Assembly: GCF_030246885.1 (NCBI RefSeq)
Contig: NZ_CP126739.1
Location: forward strand, 806,001 to 870,000
Length of the DNA stretch: 64,000 bases
Direction: 5' to 3'
DNA from: Microbacterium sp. zg-B185
GTDB lineage: Bacteria > Actinomycetota > Actinomycetes > Actinomycetales > Microbacteriaceae
In this document: piece after piece, positions 41,498 to 50,897 of the stretch
Position numbering within the stretch: position 1 is the stretch's first letter
How the letters are laid out: each line of letters begins with the position of its first letter
Translations under genes and position numbers: made by a program
Notes under the pieces: generated by a model
Database searches by the model: none
Seen by the model: only the letters and a program-made list of their open reading frames with translations
What the model was told of the DNA's origin: nothing

Positions 41498-41538
41498 GGC
41501 AGGCGGCACCCGCTACCTCGCCGTGTCCGGCGGCTGGG

Positions 41539-41544
41539 TAATCT
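41539..41544 (+). promoter_or_regulatory. -10 element, leaderless Eis-like transcript
   Basis: TAATCT ends six bases before the ATG at 41551. Confidence 0.6.
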
Positions 41545-41550
41545 GGGCTC

Positions 41551-42855
41551 ATGGTTGCCCGCGACTGGAAGAACGCCCCTGCCGACCCCGCAGCAGTCGC
41601 CGCCGTCGCGGCGACGGGTCTCGAATACCGCGTGATCGACACCGCCGATGCAGCGGTGTTCGACCCGTATCTGCAGGCCGAGACGCGAGGATTCCTCTCC
41701 GGTGAGCAGAGCGAGGAGCAGTTGGGCGGATCCCGCGAGGGTCTGGCCTTCCGCCGTTTCACGGGTGTCTACGATCCGGCTGCGCTCGACACGTCCCAGC
41801 CGGTCGGGACCGTCAATTCCTGGGTCACCGAGATGAGCATGCCCGGCCGTCGCGGCATCCCGACGTGGGCGATCAGCGGCGTCACCGTCGCCCCCACGCA
41901 CCGCCGCAAGGGCATCGCACGCGCCATGCTGGAGGGCGAGCTGCGCACCGCCGCCGACCTCGGGCTGCCCCTCGCCGGGCTCACGGTGTCCGAGGCGACC
42001 ATCTACGGGCGCTTCGGCTTCTCGCCCGCGACCTTCGCCACCGACTGGTCGATCGAGACGAAGCGGGCGATCTGGGCCGGTCCGCGACCGGAGGGTCGCT
42101 TGGACTTCGTGGACCGGGAGCGCCTGCGTGACATGCTCGGCGAGGTCCACGACCGGGTGCGCCTGGCCCGTCCCGGTGAGATCGAGGGATGGCCGGGGCT
42201 GTGGCGTCGCATGTCGGGGACGGCGCCGGGACAGGAGAACGCCCACAAGGTGCGCGGTGTGCGATATGCCGATGCCACCGGCGCCACCCGGGGGGTCGCG
42301 GTCTACCGCCTCTCGGACGAGGGAGCGGACTTCACCAAGCACGAGCTCGAACTGCACCAGCTGGTCGGTGAGACCCCGGACGCGTACGCGGCGCTGTGGC
42401 GGTTCATCCTGGAGCATGACCTGGTATCGGTCGTGAAGGCCTCGCTGCTGTCGGTGGACGAGCCGCTGAGGTGGATGATCGCCGACCAGCGCGGCGCGAA
42501 AGTCGAGACGTCCGAGCACGGGTGGCTGCGCATCCTCGACGTGCCGGCCGTCCTGACCGCCCGGACCTACGCCGCCCCCGGCTCCTTCGTGCTGCGCGTC
42601 ACCGATCCGCTCGGATTCGCGGACGGCAGCTGGCGGCTCGAGATCGACGACACGGGGAACGCGACCGCCGTCGCGGCCGATGCGTCGCCGGACCTCACGC
42701 TGTCGGTCAACTCGCTCTCGTCGCTCCTGCTGGGCGGCGTGCGGGCCGCCACGCTTGCCGCGGCCGGACTGGTGGACGCGCGGCCGGCGGCGCTCGCCGC
42801 GTTCGAGGCGGCGTTCACCGCCCCGGCATCGCCGTACTTGAGCCTCTGGTACTGA
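41551..42855 (+). CDS. Eis-like GNAT N-acetyltransferase
   Basis: A 434-residue protein of the Eis family: tandem GNAT domains, with the acetyl-CoA motif SGVTVAPTHRRKGIARAML near residue 110 and LTVSEATIYGRFGFSPATF, then a C-terminal SCP2-like domain (about 320-425). It ends in aromatic SPYLSLWY, and the family uses the C-terminal carboxylate in catalysis. Eis enzymes acetylate amines, including some aminoglycosides; here the substrate is unknown and resistance should not be assumed. Confidence 0.9.
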   Translation: MVARDWKNAPADPAAVAAVAATGLEYRVIDTADAAVFDPYLQAETRGFLSGEQSEEQLGGSREGLAFRRFTGVYDPAALDTSQPVGTVNSWVTEMSMPGRRGIPTWAISGVTVAPTHRRKGIARAMLEGELRTAADLGLPLAGLTVSEATIYGRFGFSPATFATDWSIETKRAIWAGPRPEGRLDFVDRERLRDMLGEVHDRVRLARPGEIEGWPGLWRRMSGTAPGQENAHKVRGVRYADATGATRGVAVYRLSDEGADFTKHELELHQLVGETPDAYAALWRFILEHDLVSVVKASLLSVDEPLRWMIADQRGAKVETSEHGWLRILDVPAVLTARTYAAPGSFVLRVTDPLGFADGSWRLEIDDTGNATAVAADASPDLTLSVNSLSSLLLGGVRAATLAAAGLVDARPAALAAFEAAFTAPASPYLSLWY

Positions 42856-42891
42856 CCCTGCGTCCGGGGCGCCTCGGCCCGGACGACGAAA

Positions 42892-42929
42892 AGCGGATGC
42901 CGCGGGAACTGCTCCCCGCGGCATCCGCT
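42892..42929. terminator. Bidirectional terminator between the Eis-like gene and kgd
   Basis: AGCGGATGCCGCGGG and its exact complement form a 15-bp stem around an 8-base loop. It is 13 bases from the kgd stop and 36 from the Eis-like stop. Confidence 0.85.
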
Positions 42930-42942
42930 CGTCGACACACGC

Positions 42943-45900
42943 TCAGACGGTGAGAGCCCGCTTCAGGATCTCCGCCTGCTCGCGGGCGTGCACCTTCGGC
43001 GACCCGGTCGCCGTCGATGCCGCCGATGCCCGTGAGATGCGCGCGATCGTGCGCCCGTGCAGGTGCTTGACGACCTCGAGGGCGATGAACGGCCACGCGC
43101 CCTGGTTCTCCGGCTCGTCCTGCACCCAGAACAGCTCCGCGTCGGGGTAGCTGTCCAGAACCGCGTTGAGCTCTTCGATCGGGGCGGGGTAGTACTGCTC
43201 CAGGCGCACCAGGGCGACCTGCGGGTTGGGGTTCTTCTCCAGCTCCGCCTTGAGGTCCCAGTGGATCTTGCCGGCGTGCAGCAGCACGCGCTTGACGGCC
43301 TTGCGGTCCAGATCGCGCGAGTCATCCAGCACGGGTTCGAACTTTCCGGTGAGGAAGTCATCCACGCTGCTGGTCGCACCGCGCAGGCGCAGCATCGCCT
43401 TCGGGGTGAACACGATCAGCGGACGCCGCGGACGGGCGTACGCCTGCCGGCGCAGCAGGTGGAAATACGATGCCGGCGTCGACGGGCGCGCGACGATCAT
43501 GTTGTCCTGCGCGCACATCTGCAGGTAGCGCTCGATGCGCGCCGACGAGTGGTCGGGCCCCTGCCCCTCGTAGCCGTGGGGGAGCAGCAGCACGACGCTC
43601 GACTGCTGGCCCCACTTCTGGTCTGCGGACGAGATGAACTCGTCGATCACGGACTGGGCGCCGTTGGCGAAGTCGCCGAACTGCGCCTCCCAGAGCACCA
43701 GCGCATCTGCGCGCTCCACCGAATAGCCGTATTCGAACGCCATCGCCGCGTACTCGCTGAGCAGCGAGTCATACACCCAGAAGCGGCCCTGGTTGTCGCT
43801 CAGATTGGCCAGCGGGATCCACTCCTGGCCGTTGGCGCGATCGTGCAGCACCGAGTGGCGCTGCACGAACGTGCCGCGGCGCGAGTCCTGACCGGCCAGG
43901 CGCACCGAGGTGCCCTCGAGCAGCAGCGAGCCGAACGCCAGCAGCTCGGAGAAGCCCCAGTCGATCGAGCCGTTGCGGCTCATGTCCAGGCGCTTCTCCA
44001 GCAGTTGCTGCAGCTTCGTGTGCACGGTGAAGCCGTCGGGCTTGTTCACGAACGCATCGCCGATCATCTGAACGACCTCGCGGGACACGCCCGTCGTCTC
44101 CGGAGCCCCGACGGCGGGTTCGAGGATCGCCTCCGTGACGATCGGCGAGGTGCCCGTCTCAGCCGCGTGCGTCTCGGCGAATGCGACCTCCAGACCGTCC
44201 TGGAAGTCGCGCTTGGCCTGCTCGTACTCCTCTTCGGTGATGTCGCCGCGGCCGACCAGGGCTTCGACGTACAGGCGGCGGACCGAGCGCTTCGCCTCGA
44301 TGAGGTTGGTCATCAGCGGCTGCGTCATCGAGGGGTCGTCTCCCTCGTTGTGACCGCGGCGGCGGTAGCAGACGAGGTCTATCACGACGTCGCGGTGCCA
44401 GCGCTGACGGTACGCGAAGGCGAGCTGCGACACGCGGACCACGGCTTCGGGGTCGTCGCCGTTCACGTGGAAGATCGGGGCCTGGATGGTCTTGGCCACG
44501 TCCGTGGCGTACACGGAGGTGCGGGCGTCCTGCGGCACGGTCGTGAACCCGACCTGGTTGTTGACCACGACGTGGATGGTGCCGCCGGTGCGGAACCCGC
44601 GCAGCTGCGACATCTGCAGCGTCTCGACGACCACGCCCTGGCCGGCGAAGGCCGCGTCCCCGTGGACGAGGATCGGAAGCCAGGAGAACGAGCCGATCGG
44701 CTTGCGATCCTGCTTGGCCCGCACGATGCCCTCGAGCACGCCGTCGACGGTCTCCAGGTGGGACGGGTTGGCCGCGAGGTAGACCGGCAGCTCTTCGCCG
44801 CGGTCATCCACGAACGTGCCCTCGGTGCCGAGGTGGTACTTCACGTCGCCGGAGCCGCTCTTGCTGCCGACGGCGACCGAACCCTCGAACTCGCGGAACA
44901 CCTGGCCGTACGTCTTGCCGGCGATGTTGGTGAGCACGTTCAGCCGCCCGCGGTGGGCCATGCCGATCGCGGTGCCGTCCAGCCCGGCATCCGCCGCGCC
45001 CTGCAGGATCTCATCCAGCAGCGGGATGAGGGACTCGCCGCCCTCGAGGCTGAAGCGCTTCTGGCCGACGTACTTCGTCTGCAGGAACGTCTCGAATGCC
45101 TCGGCCTGGTTCAGCTTGCTCAGGATGCGCAGCTGCTCGTCGTGACCGGGCTTCTGGTACTTCAGCTCGACGTTCTCCTGGAACCAGCGGCGCTGCTCCG
45201 GGTCCTGGATGTGCATGTACTCGATGCCGATGGTGCGGCAGTACGAGTCGCGCAGCACACCGAGGATGTCGCGCAGCTTCATCTGACGCTTGCCGCCGAA
45301 TCCGCCGGTGACGAAGTAGCGGTCCAGGTCCCAGAAGGTCAGACCGTGCTGCTCGATCTCCAGGTCGGGGTGCGTGCGCTGCACGTACTCGAGCGGGTCG
45401 ATGTCGGCCATCAGGTGGCCGCGGACGCGGAAGGAATTGATCAGCTCCTGCACCCGGGCGGTCTTGTCGACCCGCTCGGCCACATCCACGTTGATGTCCG
45501 CCGCCCACCGGATGGGAGCGTACGGGATGCGCAGCGCGGCGAAGATGTCCTCGTAGAAGTCGCGCTGCCCGATGAGCAGCTCGTGCACCTTCTTGAGGAA
45601 CTCGCCCGACCCTGCGCCCTGGATGACGCGGTGGTCGTACGTGCTGGTGAGGGTGATCGTCTTGCCGATCGCCAGCTCGTTCAGAGTCTTGTCGCTGGAA
45701 CCCTGGAACTCGGCCGGGTACTCCAGCGCGCCGGCGCCGATGATGGCGCCCTGCCCCTTCATCAGGCGCGGCACGGAGTGGACCGTGCCGATCCCGCCCG
45801 GGTTGGTCAGCGAAATGGTGGTGCCCTGGAAATCGGCGGCGGTCAGCTTGTTGCCGCGCGCGCGGGTGATCAGGTCCTCGTACGAGACGAGATACTCGCT

Positions 45901-46680
45901 GAAGGTGAGCGTGTCGGCGCGCTTGATGCTCGGCACCAGCAGCGCGCGCGTGCCATCCGGCTTGGGCAGATCGATGGCGATGCCGAGGTTGATGTGGGCG
46001 GGGGCGACCACGGACCGTTTGCCGTCGATCTCCGCGTAGAAGACGTTCTGGCTCGGGAACTCCTTCAGCGCCCGGATCAGCGCCCAGCCGATGAGGTGCG
46101 TGAAGCTGATCTTGCCGCCGCGCGTGCGGGACATGTGGTTGTTGATGACGATGCGGTTGTCGATCATCAGCTTCGCCGGGATGGTGCGGACGCTGGTCGC
46201 GGTCGGGACGGTCAGAGACTCGTCCATGTTCACGGCGAGGGTCTTGGTCATGCCCTTGAGCACGGTGACCTTGTCGGCTTCGGGGTTCTCCGTCGTGGCG
46301 GACGGGGCCACCGCGGGCGCCTGCGCCGGGATCGGCTGCGGCGCCGCCGGCCGTGCGGTGGTGCGGGCCACCGGCTGTGCACCCAGCACGGGAATCGGAG
46401 CGGTCACCGGGTGCGGGTCCTCGGCCGGGGCGGACGGTGCTGCGGAAGGCTGCGTCGGCGCAGCAGGCGCACCGTCACCGGTCGTCCCCGGAGCGGTGGT
46501 CCCAGGCCCGTCCGTCGCCGTCGTGTCCACGGGGTGATAGGCCTCGAGGATCGGCCACCACGCCTTGTCCACTGAGTTCTTATCCACCTTGAACTGCTCG
46601 TAGAGTTCGTCGACGAGCCATTCGTTGGCTCCGAACTCTCCCTCGCTCGACACTCCGACGCCCGTGATCTGGCTCGACAC
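42943..46680 (-). CDS. kgd: Multifunctional 2-oxoglutarate dehydrogenase/decarboxylase (E2o-E1o fusion, Kgd/OdhA)
   Basis: A 1245-residue TCA-cycle enzyme. Order: a short N-terminal E1o-type segment (NEWLVDELYEQFK), a Pro/Ala linker (55-125), an E2 acyltransferase domain (about 130-365, catalytic DHRVIQGAGSG; no lipoyl domain), then the E1 thiamine-diphosphate part (GLDGTAIGMAHRGRLNVLTN, GDAAFAGQGVV, VVVNNQVGFTT). It works with the separate lipoyl E2 and E3. Start is GTG at 46680. A dyad overlaps its -10. GarA-type control acts in relatives, not visible here. Confidence 0.97.
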   Translation of the reverse strand: MSSQITGVGVSSEGEFGANEWLVDELYEQFKVDKNSVDKAWWPILEAYHPVDTTATDGPGTTAPGTTGDGAPAAPTQPSAAPSAPAEDPHPVTAPIPVLGAQPVARTTARPAAPQPIPAQAPAVAPSATTENPEADKVTVLKGMTKTLAVNMDESLTVPTATSVRTIPAKLMIDNRIVINNHMSRTRGGKISFTHLIGWALIRALKEFPSQNVFYAEIDGKRSVVAPAHINLGIAIDLPKPDGTRALLVPSIKRADTLTFSEYLVSYEDLITRARGNKLTAADFQGTTISLTNPGGIGTVHSVPRLMKGQGAIIGAGALEYPAEFQGSSDKTLNELAIGKTITLTSTYDHRVIQGAGSGEFLKKVHELLIGQRDFYEDIFAALRIPYAPIRWAADINVDVAERVDKTARVQELINSFRVRGHLMADIDPLEYVQRTHPDLEIEQHGLTFWDLDRYFVTGGFGGKRQMKLRDILGVLRDSYCRTIGIEYMHIQDPEQRRWFQENVELKYQKPGHDEQLRILSKLNQAEAFETFLQTKYVGQKRFSLEGGESLIPLLDEILQGAADAGLDGTAIGMAHRGRLNVLTNIAGKTYGQVFREFEGSVAVGSKSGSGDVKYHLGTEGTFVDDRGEELPVYLAANPSHLETVDGVLEGIVRAKQDRKPIGSFSWLPILVHGDAAFAGQGVVVETLQMSQLRGFRTGGTIHVVVNNQVGFTTVPQDARTSVYATDVAKTIQAPIFHVNGDDPEAVVRVSQLAFAYRQRWHRDVVIDLVCYRRRGHNEGDDPSMTQPLMTNLIEAKRSVRRLYVEALVGRGDITEEEYEQAKRDFQDGLEVAFAETHAAETGTSPIVTEAILEPAVGAPETTGVSREVVQMIGDAFVNKPDGFTVHTKLQQLLEKRLDMSRNGSIDWGFSELLAFGSLLLEGTSVRLAGQDSRRGTFVQRHSVLHDRANGQEWIPLANLSDNQGRFWVYDSLLSEYAAMAFEYGYSVERADALVLWEAQFGDFANGAQSVIDEFISSADQKWGQQSSVVLLLPHGYEGQGPDHSSARIERYLQMCAQDNMIVARPSTPASYFHLLRRQAYARPRRPLIVFTPKAMLRLRGATSSVDDFLTGKFEPVLDDSRDLDRKAVKRVLLHAGKIHWDLKAELEKNPNPQVALVRLEQYYPAPIEELNAVLDSYPDAELFWVQDEPENQGAWPFIALEVVKHLHGRTIARISRASAASTATGSPKVHAREQAEILKRALTV

Positions 46681-46745
46681 GCTCGATCGCCCGCTTTCAT
46701 GAGACTTTTGAGAGCGTGCGGGGCGCTTGAATTGCCCACACGCAC

Positions 46746-46767
46746 GACTGTTAAGCCTAACTCAGTC
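46746..46767. promoter_or_regulatory. Dyad overlapping the kgd promoter, kgd/guaB1 divergent region
   Basis: GTTAAGCCTAAC (46750-46761) is a GTTA-N4-TAAC palindrome, flanked by GACTG at 46746 and CAGTC at 46763. On the minus strand TAGGCT (46754-46759) is a good -10, 74 bases before the kgd GTG. The core GTTAGGCT-TAAC is one base off the DtxR/IdeR box core. Confidence 0.45.
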
Positions 46768-46842
46768 TGGTGTGGCCGTCCCCGGAGGGGAAGGGGGCAG
46801 GGGAACACGATTGCTCATCCTTATCCGCACAGCAAGAGTCAC

Positions 46843-46848
46843 TACCCT
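46843..46848 (+). promoter_or_regulatory. -10 element, leaderless guaB1 transcript
   Basis: TACCCT ends six bases before the ATG at 46855. Confidence 0.55.
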
Positions 46849-46854
46849 TTCGGT

Positions 46855-48312
46855 ATGGAGTTCTACGGTGAACAGCCCGAAGTGGACCTGACCTATTCGG
46901 ACGTGTTCCTGGTGCCACGCCACTCGTCCATCACGAGCAGGCTGGATGTGGATCTCTCCCCCGGAGACGGAACGACCGCGACGATTCCGCTCGTCTCGGC
47001 GAACATGAACTCGGTCACGGGGGCACGACTGGCCGCGACGCTGGCCCGCCGCGGCGGGTTGGGCGTGCTGCCTCAGGACATGCCCCTGCAGGAGCTGGAT
47101 GCCGCGATCCGCTGGGTCAAGGGTCAGCCGGTCCGCTGGGACACCCCGCTCGTGCTGCCACCCGACGCCACCGTCGCCGACGCGCTCCGGCTCCTGCCCG
47201 CGACCGAGGGCCACGGCATCGTCGTGGCGGAGGCTTCGGCCGGGCCGGTGAACATCGACGCCGTCCTCGGCGTCGTGCCCGCGACACGCCTGGGCACAGC
47301 CCTGTCCGATGCGCGCCTGGGTGACCTGGCGCGCAGTCGGACGGCATCCATCGACGCGGACGATGTGGAAAGCGACCGCCACGCCTTCGACCTTCTCGTC
47401 GCCGCCGACGCCGAGACGGTCTGCGTCCTGCATCACGGCTTCGTGGTCGGCACCCTCTCCCGGCGCAGCGCGCTGCGCTCCACCCTGTACCGCGCCGCGG
47501 TGGACTCCGCCGGACGCCTCAGCGTCGCGGCAGCGGTCGGGATCAACGGCGACGTGGCCGCGAAGGCGAAAGCGCTCGTCGCCGCAGGAGTCGACGTGCT
47601 GGTCGTGGACACCGCCCACGGCCACCAGGAGGGGATGCTGGAGGCGCTGCGCACCGTCGCCGGCCTGGATCTGGGCATCCCGATCGCGGCCGGCAACGTC
47701 GTCACGGCCGAGGGGGTGACCGATCTGGTCCGATCCGGGGCGGACATCCTCAAGGTCGGCGTCGGTCCCGGCGCCATGTGCACCACCCGCATGATGACGG
47801 CCGTGGGTCGTCCGCAGTTCTCCGCCGTGCTGGAGACCGCGGAGGCGGCCCGGATGCTGGGTGCGTCGGTATGGGCGGACGGAGGCGTGCGCTACCCGCG
47901 CGACGTCGCCCTGGCGCTGGCTGCGGGGGCGGCATCCGTCATGATCGGCTCATGGTTCGCCGGCACGATCGAGTCGCCCGGCGAACTGCAGGTCGATGAG
48001 GCCGGACGCGCCTACAAGGAGTCGTGGGGGATGGCCTCGACCAAGGCCGTGCACGCCCGGTTCGGCCGGATGGATCCGTACGACCTGGCGCGCAAGGAGC
48101 TGTTCGCCGAGGGCATCTCCTCCTCGAAGATCTACCTGGACCCGCTTCGTCCCGGCTTGGAGGACCTGATCGACATGATCACCTCGGGCGTGCGTTCGTC
48201 CTTCACCTACGCCGGTGCCGCGTCGGTGGCCGAGTTCCACGAGCGTGCACGTGTCGGGCTGCAGTCCGCCGCCGGCTACGAAGAGGGCAAGGCACTGCCG
48301 GTCAGCTGGTGA
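46855..48312 (+). CDS. guaB1: GuaB1-type IMP dehydrogenase-related protein (GMP reductase)
   Basis: This 485-residue enzyme has the IMPDH/GMPR barrel (VDLTYSDVFLVP, then VVDTAHGHQEGML) with a CBS-pair insert (about 95-205). The catalytic loop GPGAMCTTRMM holds C309; the flap around 400-445 is long. In mycobacteria GuaB1 was shown to be a GMP reductase, so salvage of GMP to IMP is the likely reaction, under ATP/GTP control through the CBS domain. Family name firm; reaction from the mycobacterial homologue. Confidence 0.9.
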   Translation: MEFYGEQPEVDLTYSDVFLVPRHSSITSRLDVDLSPGDGTTATIPLVSANMNSVTGARLAATLARRGGLGVLPQDMPLQELDAAIRWVKGQPVRWDTPLVLPPDATVADALRLLPATEGHGIVVAEASAGPVNIDAVLGVVPATRLGTALSDARLGDLARSRTASIDADDVESDRHAFDLLVAADAETVCVLHHGFVVGTLSRRSALRSTLYRAAVDSAGRLSVAAAVGINGDVAAKAKALVAAGVDVLVVDTAHGHQEGMLEALRTVAGLDLGIPIAAGNVVTAEGVTDLVRSGADILKVGVGPGAMCTTRMMTAVGRPQFSAVLETAEAARMLGASVWADGGVRYPRDVALALAAGAASVMIGSWFAGTIESPGELQVDEAGRAYKESWGMASTKAVHARFGRMDPYDLARKELFAEGISSSKIYLDPLRPGLEDLIDMITSGVRSSFTYAGAASVAEFHERARVGLQSAAGYEEGKALPVSW

Positions 48313-48399
48313 CTGCGGCCTCGGACAAGCCGGCGGCGGCGCTCACGTGGACGTGATCCGCACGACTGCTCTGCCGTAGACTGACCGGCACGATGGACG

Positions 48400-48449
48400 A
48401 CCCCCCCAGTAGACGCTCGCCCCACTGCCAGCCTTCCTCTCCGGGGGGT
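48400..48449 (+). promoter_or_regulatory. Possible SD-sequestering element before the first CNNM gene
   Basis: ACCCCCC (48400-48406) can pair with GGGGGGT (48443-48449), which includes the ribosome-binding site of the gene starting at 48458. TAGACT (48377-48382) would start a leader of about 70 bases. This may be a simple mRNA switch or chance in GC-rich DNA. Confidence 0.35.
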
Positions 48450-48457
48450 GATGCGTG

Positions 48458-49792
48458 ATGGAGTACGTCATGCTGGGCGTGGGGCTCCTGCTCACGGTCG
48501 GGACCGGCCTGTTCGTCGCAAGCGAGTTCGCGCTCGTCAATCTGGATCGTGCGGATCTCGAGGCACGCCGCGACGCCGGCGAGACCCGCCTGGCGCTGAC
48601 CATCAGCGCGCTGCGGATCACCTCCACGCACCTCTCCAGCGCGCAGCTGGGCATCACGCTGACCACGCTGCTGACCGGCTACGCGATGGAGCCGGCGATC
48701 TCCAGCCTGCTCAGGCCGGTGTTCGCGGCATGGGGATGGCCCGAGGGTGTGGCAGCGCCGCTGGCCGTGTTCGTGGGGATCACGATCGCGACGATCCTGT
48801 CGATGATCCTGGGCGAGCTGATCCCGAAGAACTTCGCGCTGGCCGTTCCGCGCCAGACGGCCAAGCTCGTGATGCCGTTCCAGGTCGGCTTCACGATGGT
48901 GTTCCGTCCGGCGATCGCGTTGCTCAACGGCAGCGCCAACGGCGTGCTGCGCCTCATCGGCGTCGAACCGAAAGAAGAGCTCTCCGGCGCCCGCACGGCT
49001 GAGGAGCTCTCCAGCCTGGTGCGCCGTTCGGCGCTTGCGGGCGTCCTCGAGGAGGACACCGCATCCCTTCTGGATCGCAGCCTCAGGTTCGCCCGGCTCA
49101 CGGCCGCGGACGTGATGACCCCGCGGCCGAGCATCCACGCGCTGTCCGCGGAGGACTCGGCGGAGGATGTCATCCAGCTCGCCCGCCGCACCGGACACAG
49201 CCGCTTCCCGGTGTACGAGGAGTCGATGGACGACATCGTCGGCATCGTTCACCTGAAGGCCGCGGTCGGCGTTCCCCGCGACCGCCGCCGCGACGTTCCG
49301 GCAGCGGCGCTGGCGACCGAGCCGCTGCGCGTGCCGGAGGCCGTGCACCTGGACACCCTGGTGTCCGAGCTGCGGGCGCGGGGCTATCAGATGGCGATCG
49401 TGGTGGACGAGTACGGCGGCACCGCCGGGGTGGTCACCCTCGAAGATCTCGTCGAGGAGATCGTGGGCGAGGTGCTCGACGAGCACGACCGTCGCCGCGC
49501 CGGCATCATCCGCGGCGAGGGATCCCTCAGCTTCCCGGGCGATCTGCGCCCCGATGAGGTGCGCGATCGCACCGGCATCCGCATTCCGGAAGGCGATGTG
49601 TACGACACCGTGGGCGGGTACATCATGAGCGTCCTGGAGCGCATCCCTGTGGTGGGCGACAAGATCCAGATCGATGACGGCACGCTGGATGTGCAGCGGA
49701 TGGACGGACGCCGGGTCGACCGGGTCCGCTTCACCCACACTCCGGCCGCCGAACCGGCGCAGGATGCCGCGGGGCGGGGTGAGCGCTCATGA
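48458..49792 (+). CDS. CNNM/CorC family (hemolysin-type) membrane transporter
   Basis: A 444-residue protein with a DUF21/CNNM domain (three to four membrane helices, about 1-140, with ASEFALVNLDRADLEARRDA), a CBS pair (about 205-335, DVMTPRPSIHAL and GTAGVVTLEDLVEEIVG) and a CorC_HlyC domain. CNNM proteins export magnesium or other divalent ions; the hemolysin name is historical. ATG 48458 follows an in-frame GTG at 48455. The second CNNM gene overlaps its stop. Confidence 0.9.
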   Translation: MEYVMLGVGLLLTVGTGLFVASEFALVNLDRADLEARRDAGETRLALTISALRITSTHLSSAQLGITLTTLLTGYAMEPAISSLLRPVFAAWGWPEGVAAPLAVFVGITIATILSMILGELIPKNFALAVPRQTAKLVMPFQVGFTMVFRPAIALLNGSANGVLRLIGVEPKEELSGARTAEELSSLVRRSALAGVLEEDTASLLDRSLRFARLTAADVMTPRPSIHALSAEDSAEDVIQLARRTGHSRFPVYEESMDDIVGIVHLKAAVGVPRDRRRDVPAAALATEPLRVPEAVHLDTLVSELRARGYQMAIVVDEYGGTAGVVTLEDLVEEIVGEVLDEHDRRRAGIIRGEGSLSFPGDLRPDEVRDRTGIRIPEGDVYDTVGGYIMSVLERIPVVGDKIQIDDGTLDVQRMDGRRVDRVRFTHTPAAEPAQDAAGRGERS

Positions 49793-50844
49793 ACGACTGG
49801 GCCGGAATCGCGTGGCTGTTCGTGCTGCTGGCGTTCAACGCCTTCTTCGTCGGAGCCGAGTTCGCCGTCATCTCGGCGCGCCGATCGCAGATCGAGCCGC
49901 TCGCCGAGAAGGGCTCCCGCTCGGCCAAGACTGCGCTGTACGCGATGGAGCACGCGACGCTCATGCTGGCGACCAGCCAGCTGGGCATCACGATCTGCTC
50001 GCTGCTGATCCTGAACGTCTCCGAACCGGCGATCCACCACCTCCTGGCCGAGCCGCTGGGGCTGACCGGCCTGGGCGAGGCGATGGTGGACACGATCGCG
50101 TTCCTCATCGCGCTGCTGCTGGTGTCCTACTTGCACGTCGTGTTCGGCGAGATGGTGCCCAAGAACCTCGCGTTCTCGGTGCCCGATCGGGCCGTGCTCA
50201 TGCTGGCGACGCCGCTGGTGTGGGTCTCGCGCGTCTTCCACCCCGTCATCGTGGCGCTGAACTGGATCGCGAACCACGCCGTGCGCCTGTTCGGGGTCGT
50301 GCCTCGCAATGAGGCGGCCTCGACGTTCACGCTGGACGAGGTGACCACGATCGTGAACCAGTCCCGGATCGAGGGTGTGCTGGACGACGCGGCCGGTACC
50401 GTCTCGGCGGCGCTGGAGTTCACCGACAAGAGGGCCAAGGAGATCGCGGTCCCGCTCACACAGCTGGTGACCCTGCCCGTGTCGGTGACGCCCGACGAGA
50501 TCGAACGATCCGTCGCCAAGCACGGATTCTCGCGGTACGTGATCGTGGACGCCGCCGGCATCCCGATCGGGTACGTGCACCTGAAGGACATCCTGCGCGC
50601 CGCCGAAGGCCCGGATGCGGCGGCCGACATCGCCCAGCCGATCCCGAGAAGGCGCATCCACCAGATGGTGCCCGTGCTGGAGACGACCGACCTCGAGGAC
50701 GCGCTCGCGCTCATGCGTCGCGCCGGGCGCCACCTCGCACAGGTGCGCAACGCGGCGGGCGAGACGACGGCGGTGCTGTTCCTGGAGGACATCATCGAGG
50801 AGCTCATCGGAGAAGTGCAGGACGCGACCCGACGCCGTCGCTGA
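49789..50844 (+). CDS. CNNM/CorC family membrane transporter, second copy
   Basis: A 351-residue paralogue of the previous protein with the same DUF21 helices (NAFFVGAEFAVISARRSQIE) and CBS pair, but without the C-terminal CorC_HlyC domain: it ends just after LFLEDIIEELIGEVQD. The ATG overlaps the upstream stop. The tandem of a long and a short CNNM protein is common in actinobacteria and suggests a heteromeric pump. Confidence 0.9.
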   Translation: MNDWAGIAWLFVLLAFNAFFVGAEFAVISARRSQIEPLAEKGSRSAKTALYAMEHATLMLATSQLGITICSLLILNVSEPAIHHLLAEPLGLTGLGEAMVDTIAFLIALLLVSYLHVVFGEMVPKNLAFSVPDRAVLMLATPLVWVSRVFHPVIVALNWIANHAVRLFGVVPRNEAASTFTLDEVTTIVNQSRIEGVLDDAAGTVSAALEFTDKRAKEIAVPLTQLVTLPVSVTPDEIERSVAKHGFSRYVIVDAAGIPIGYVHLKDILRAAEGPDAAADIAQPIPRRRIHQMVPVLETTDLEDALALMRRAGRHLAQVRNAAGETTAVLFLEDIIEELIGEVQDATRRRR

Positions 50845-50897
50845 CTCCGCCGAGCGCACGGCTTTCCGCCCAGCGCACGGCTTCTCGCCGCCGCCAG

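Noticed and set aside
41551-42855. Aminoglycoside resistance gene
   Set aside because: The protein is Eis-like, but this family is common in environmental actinobacteria and substrate choice cannot be read from the sequence.
43057-46575. A 1172-codon plus-strand frame opposite kgd
   Set aside because: Shadow of kgd; no recognisable domain and no promoter or ribosome site.
48458-50844. Hemolysin (toxin) pair
   Set aside because: The domain order is that of CNNM/CorC ion transporters; the toxin name is a legacy annotation.
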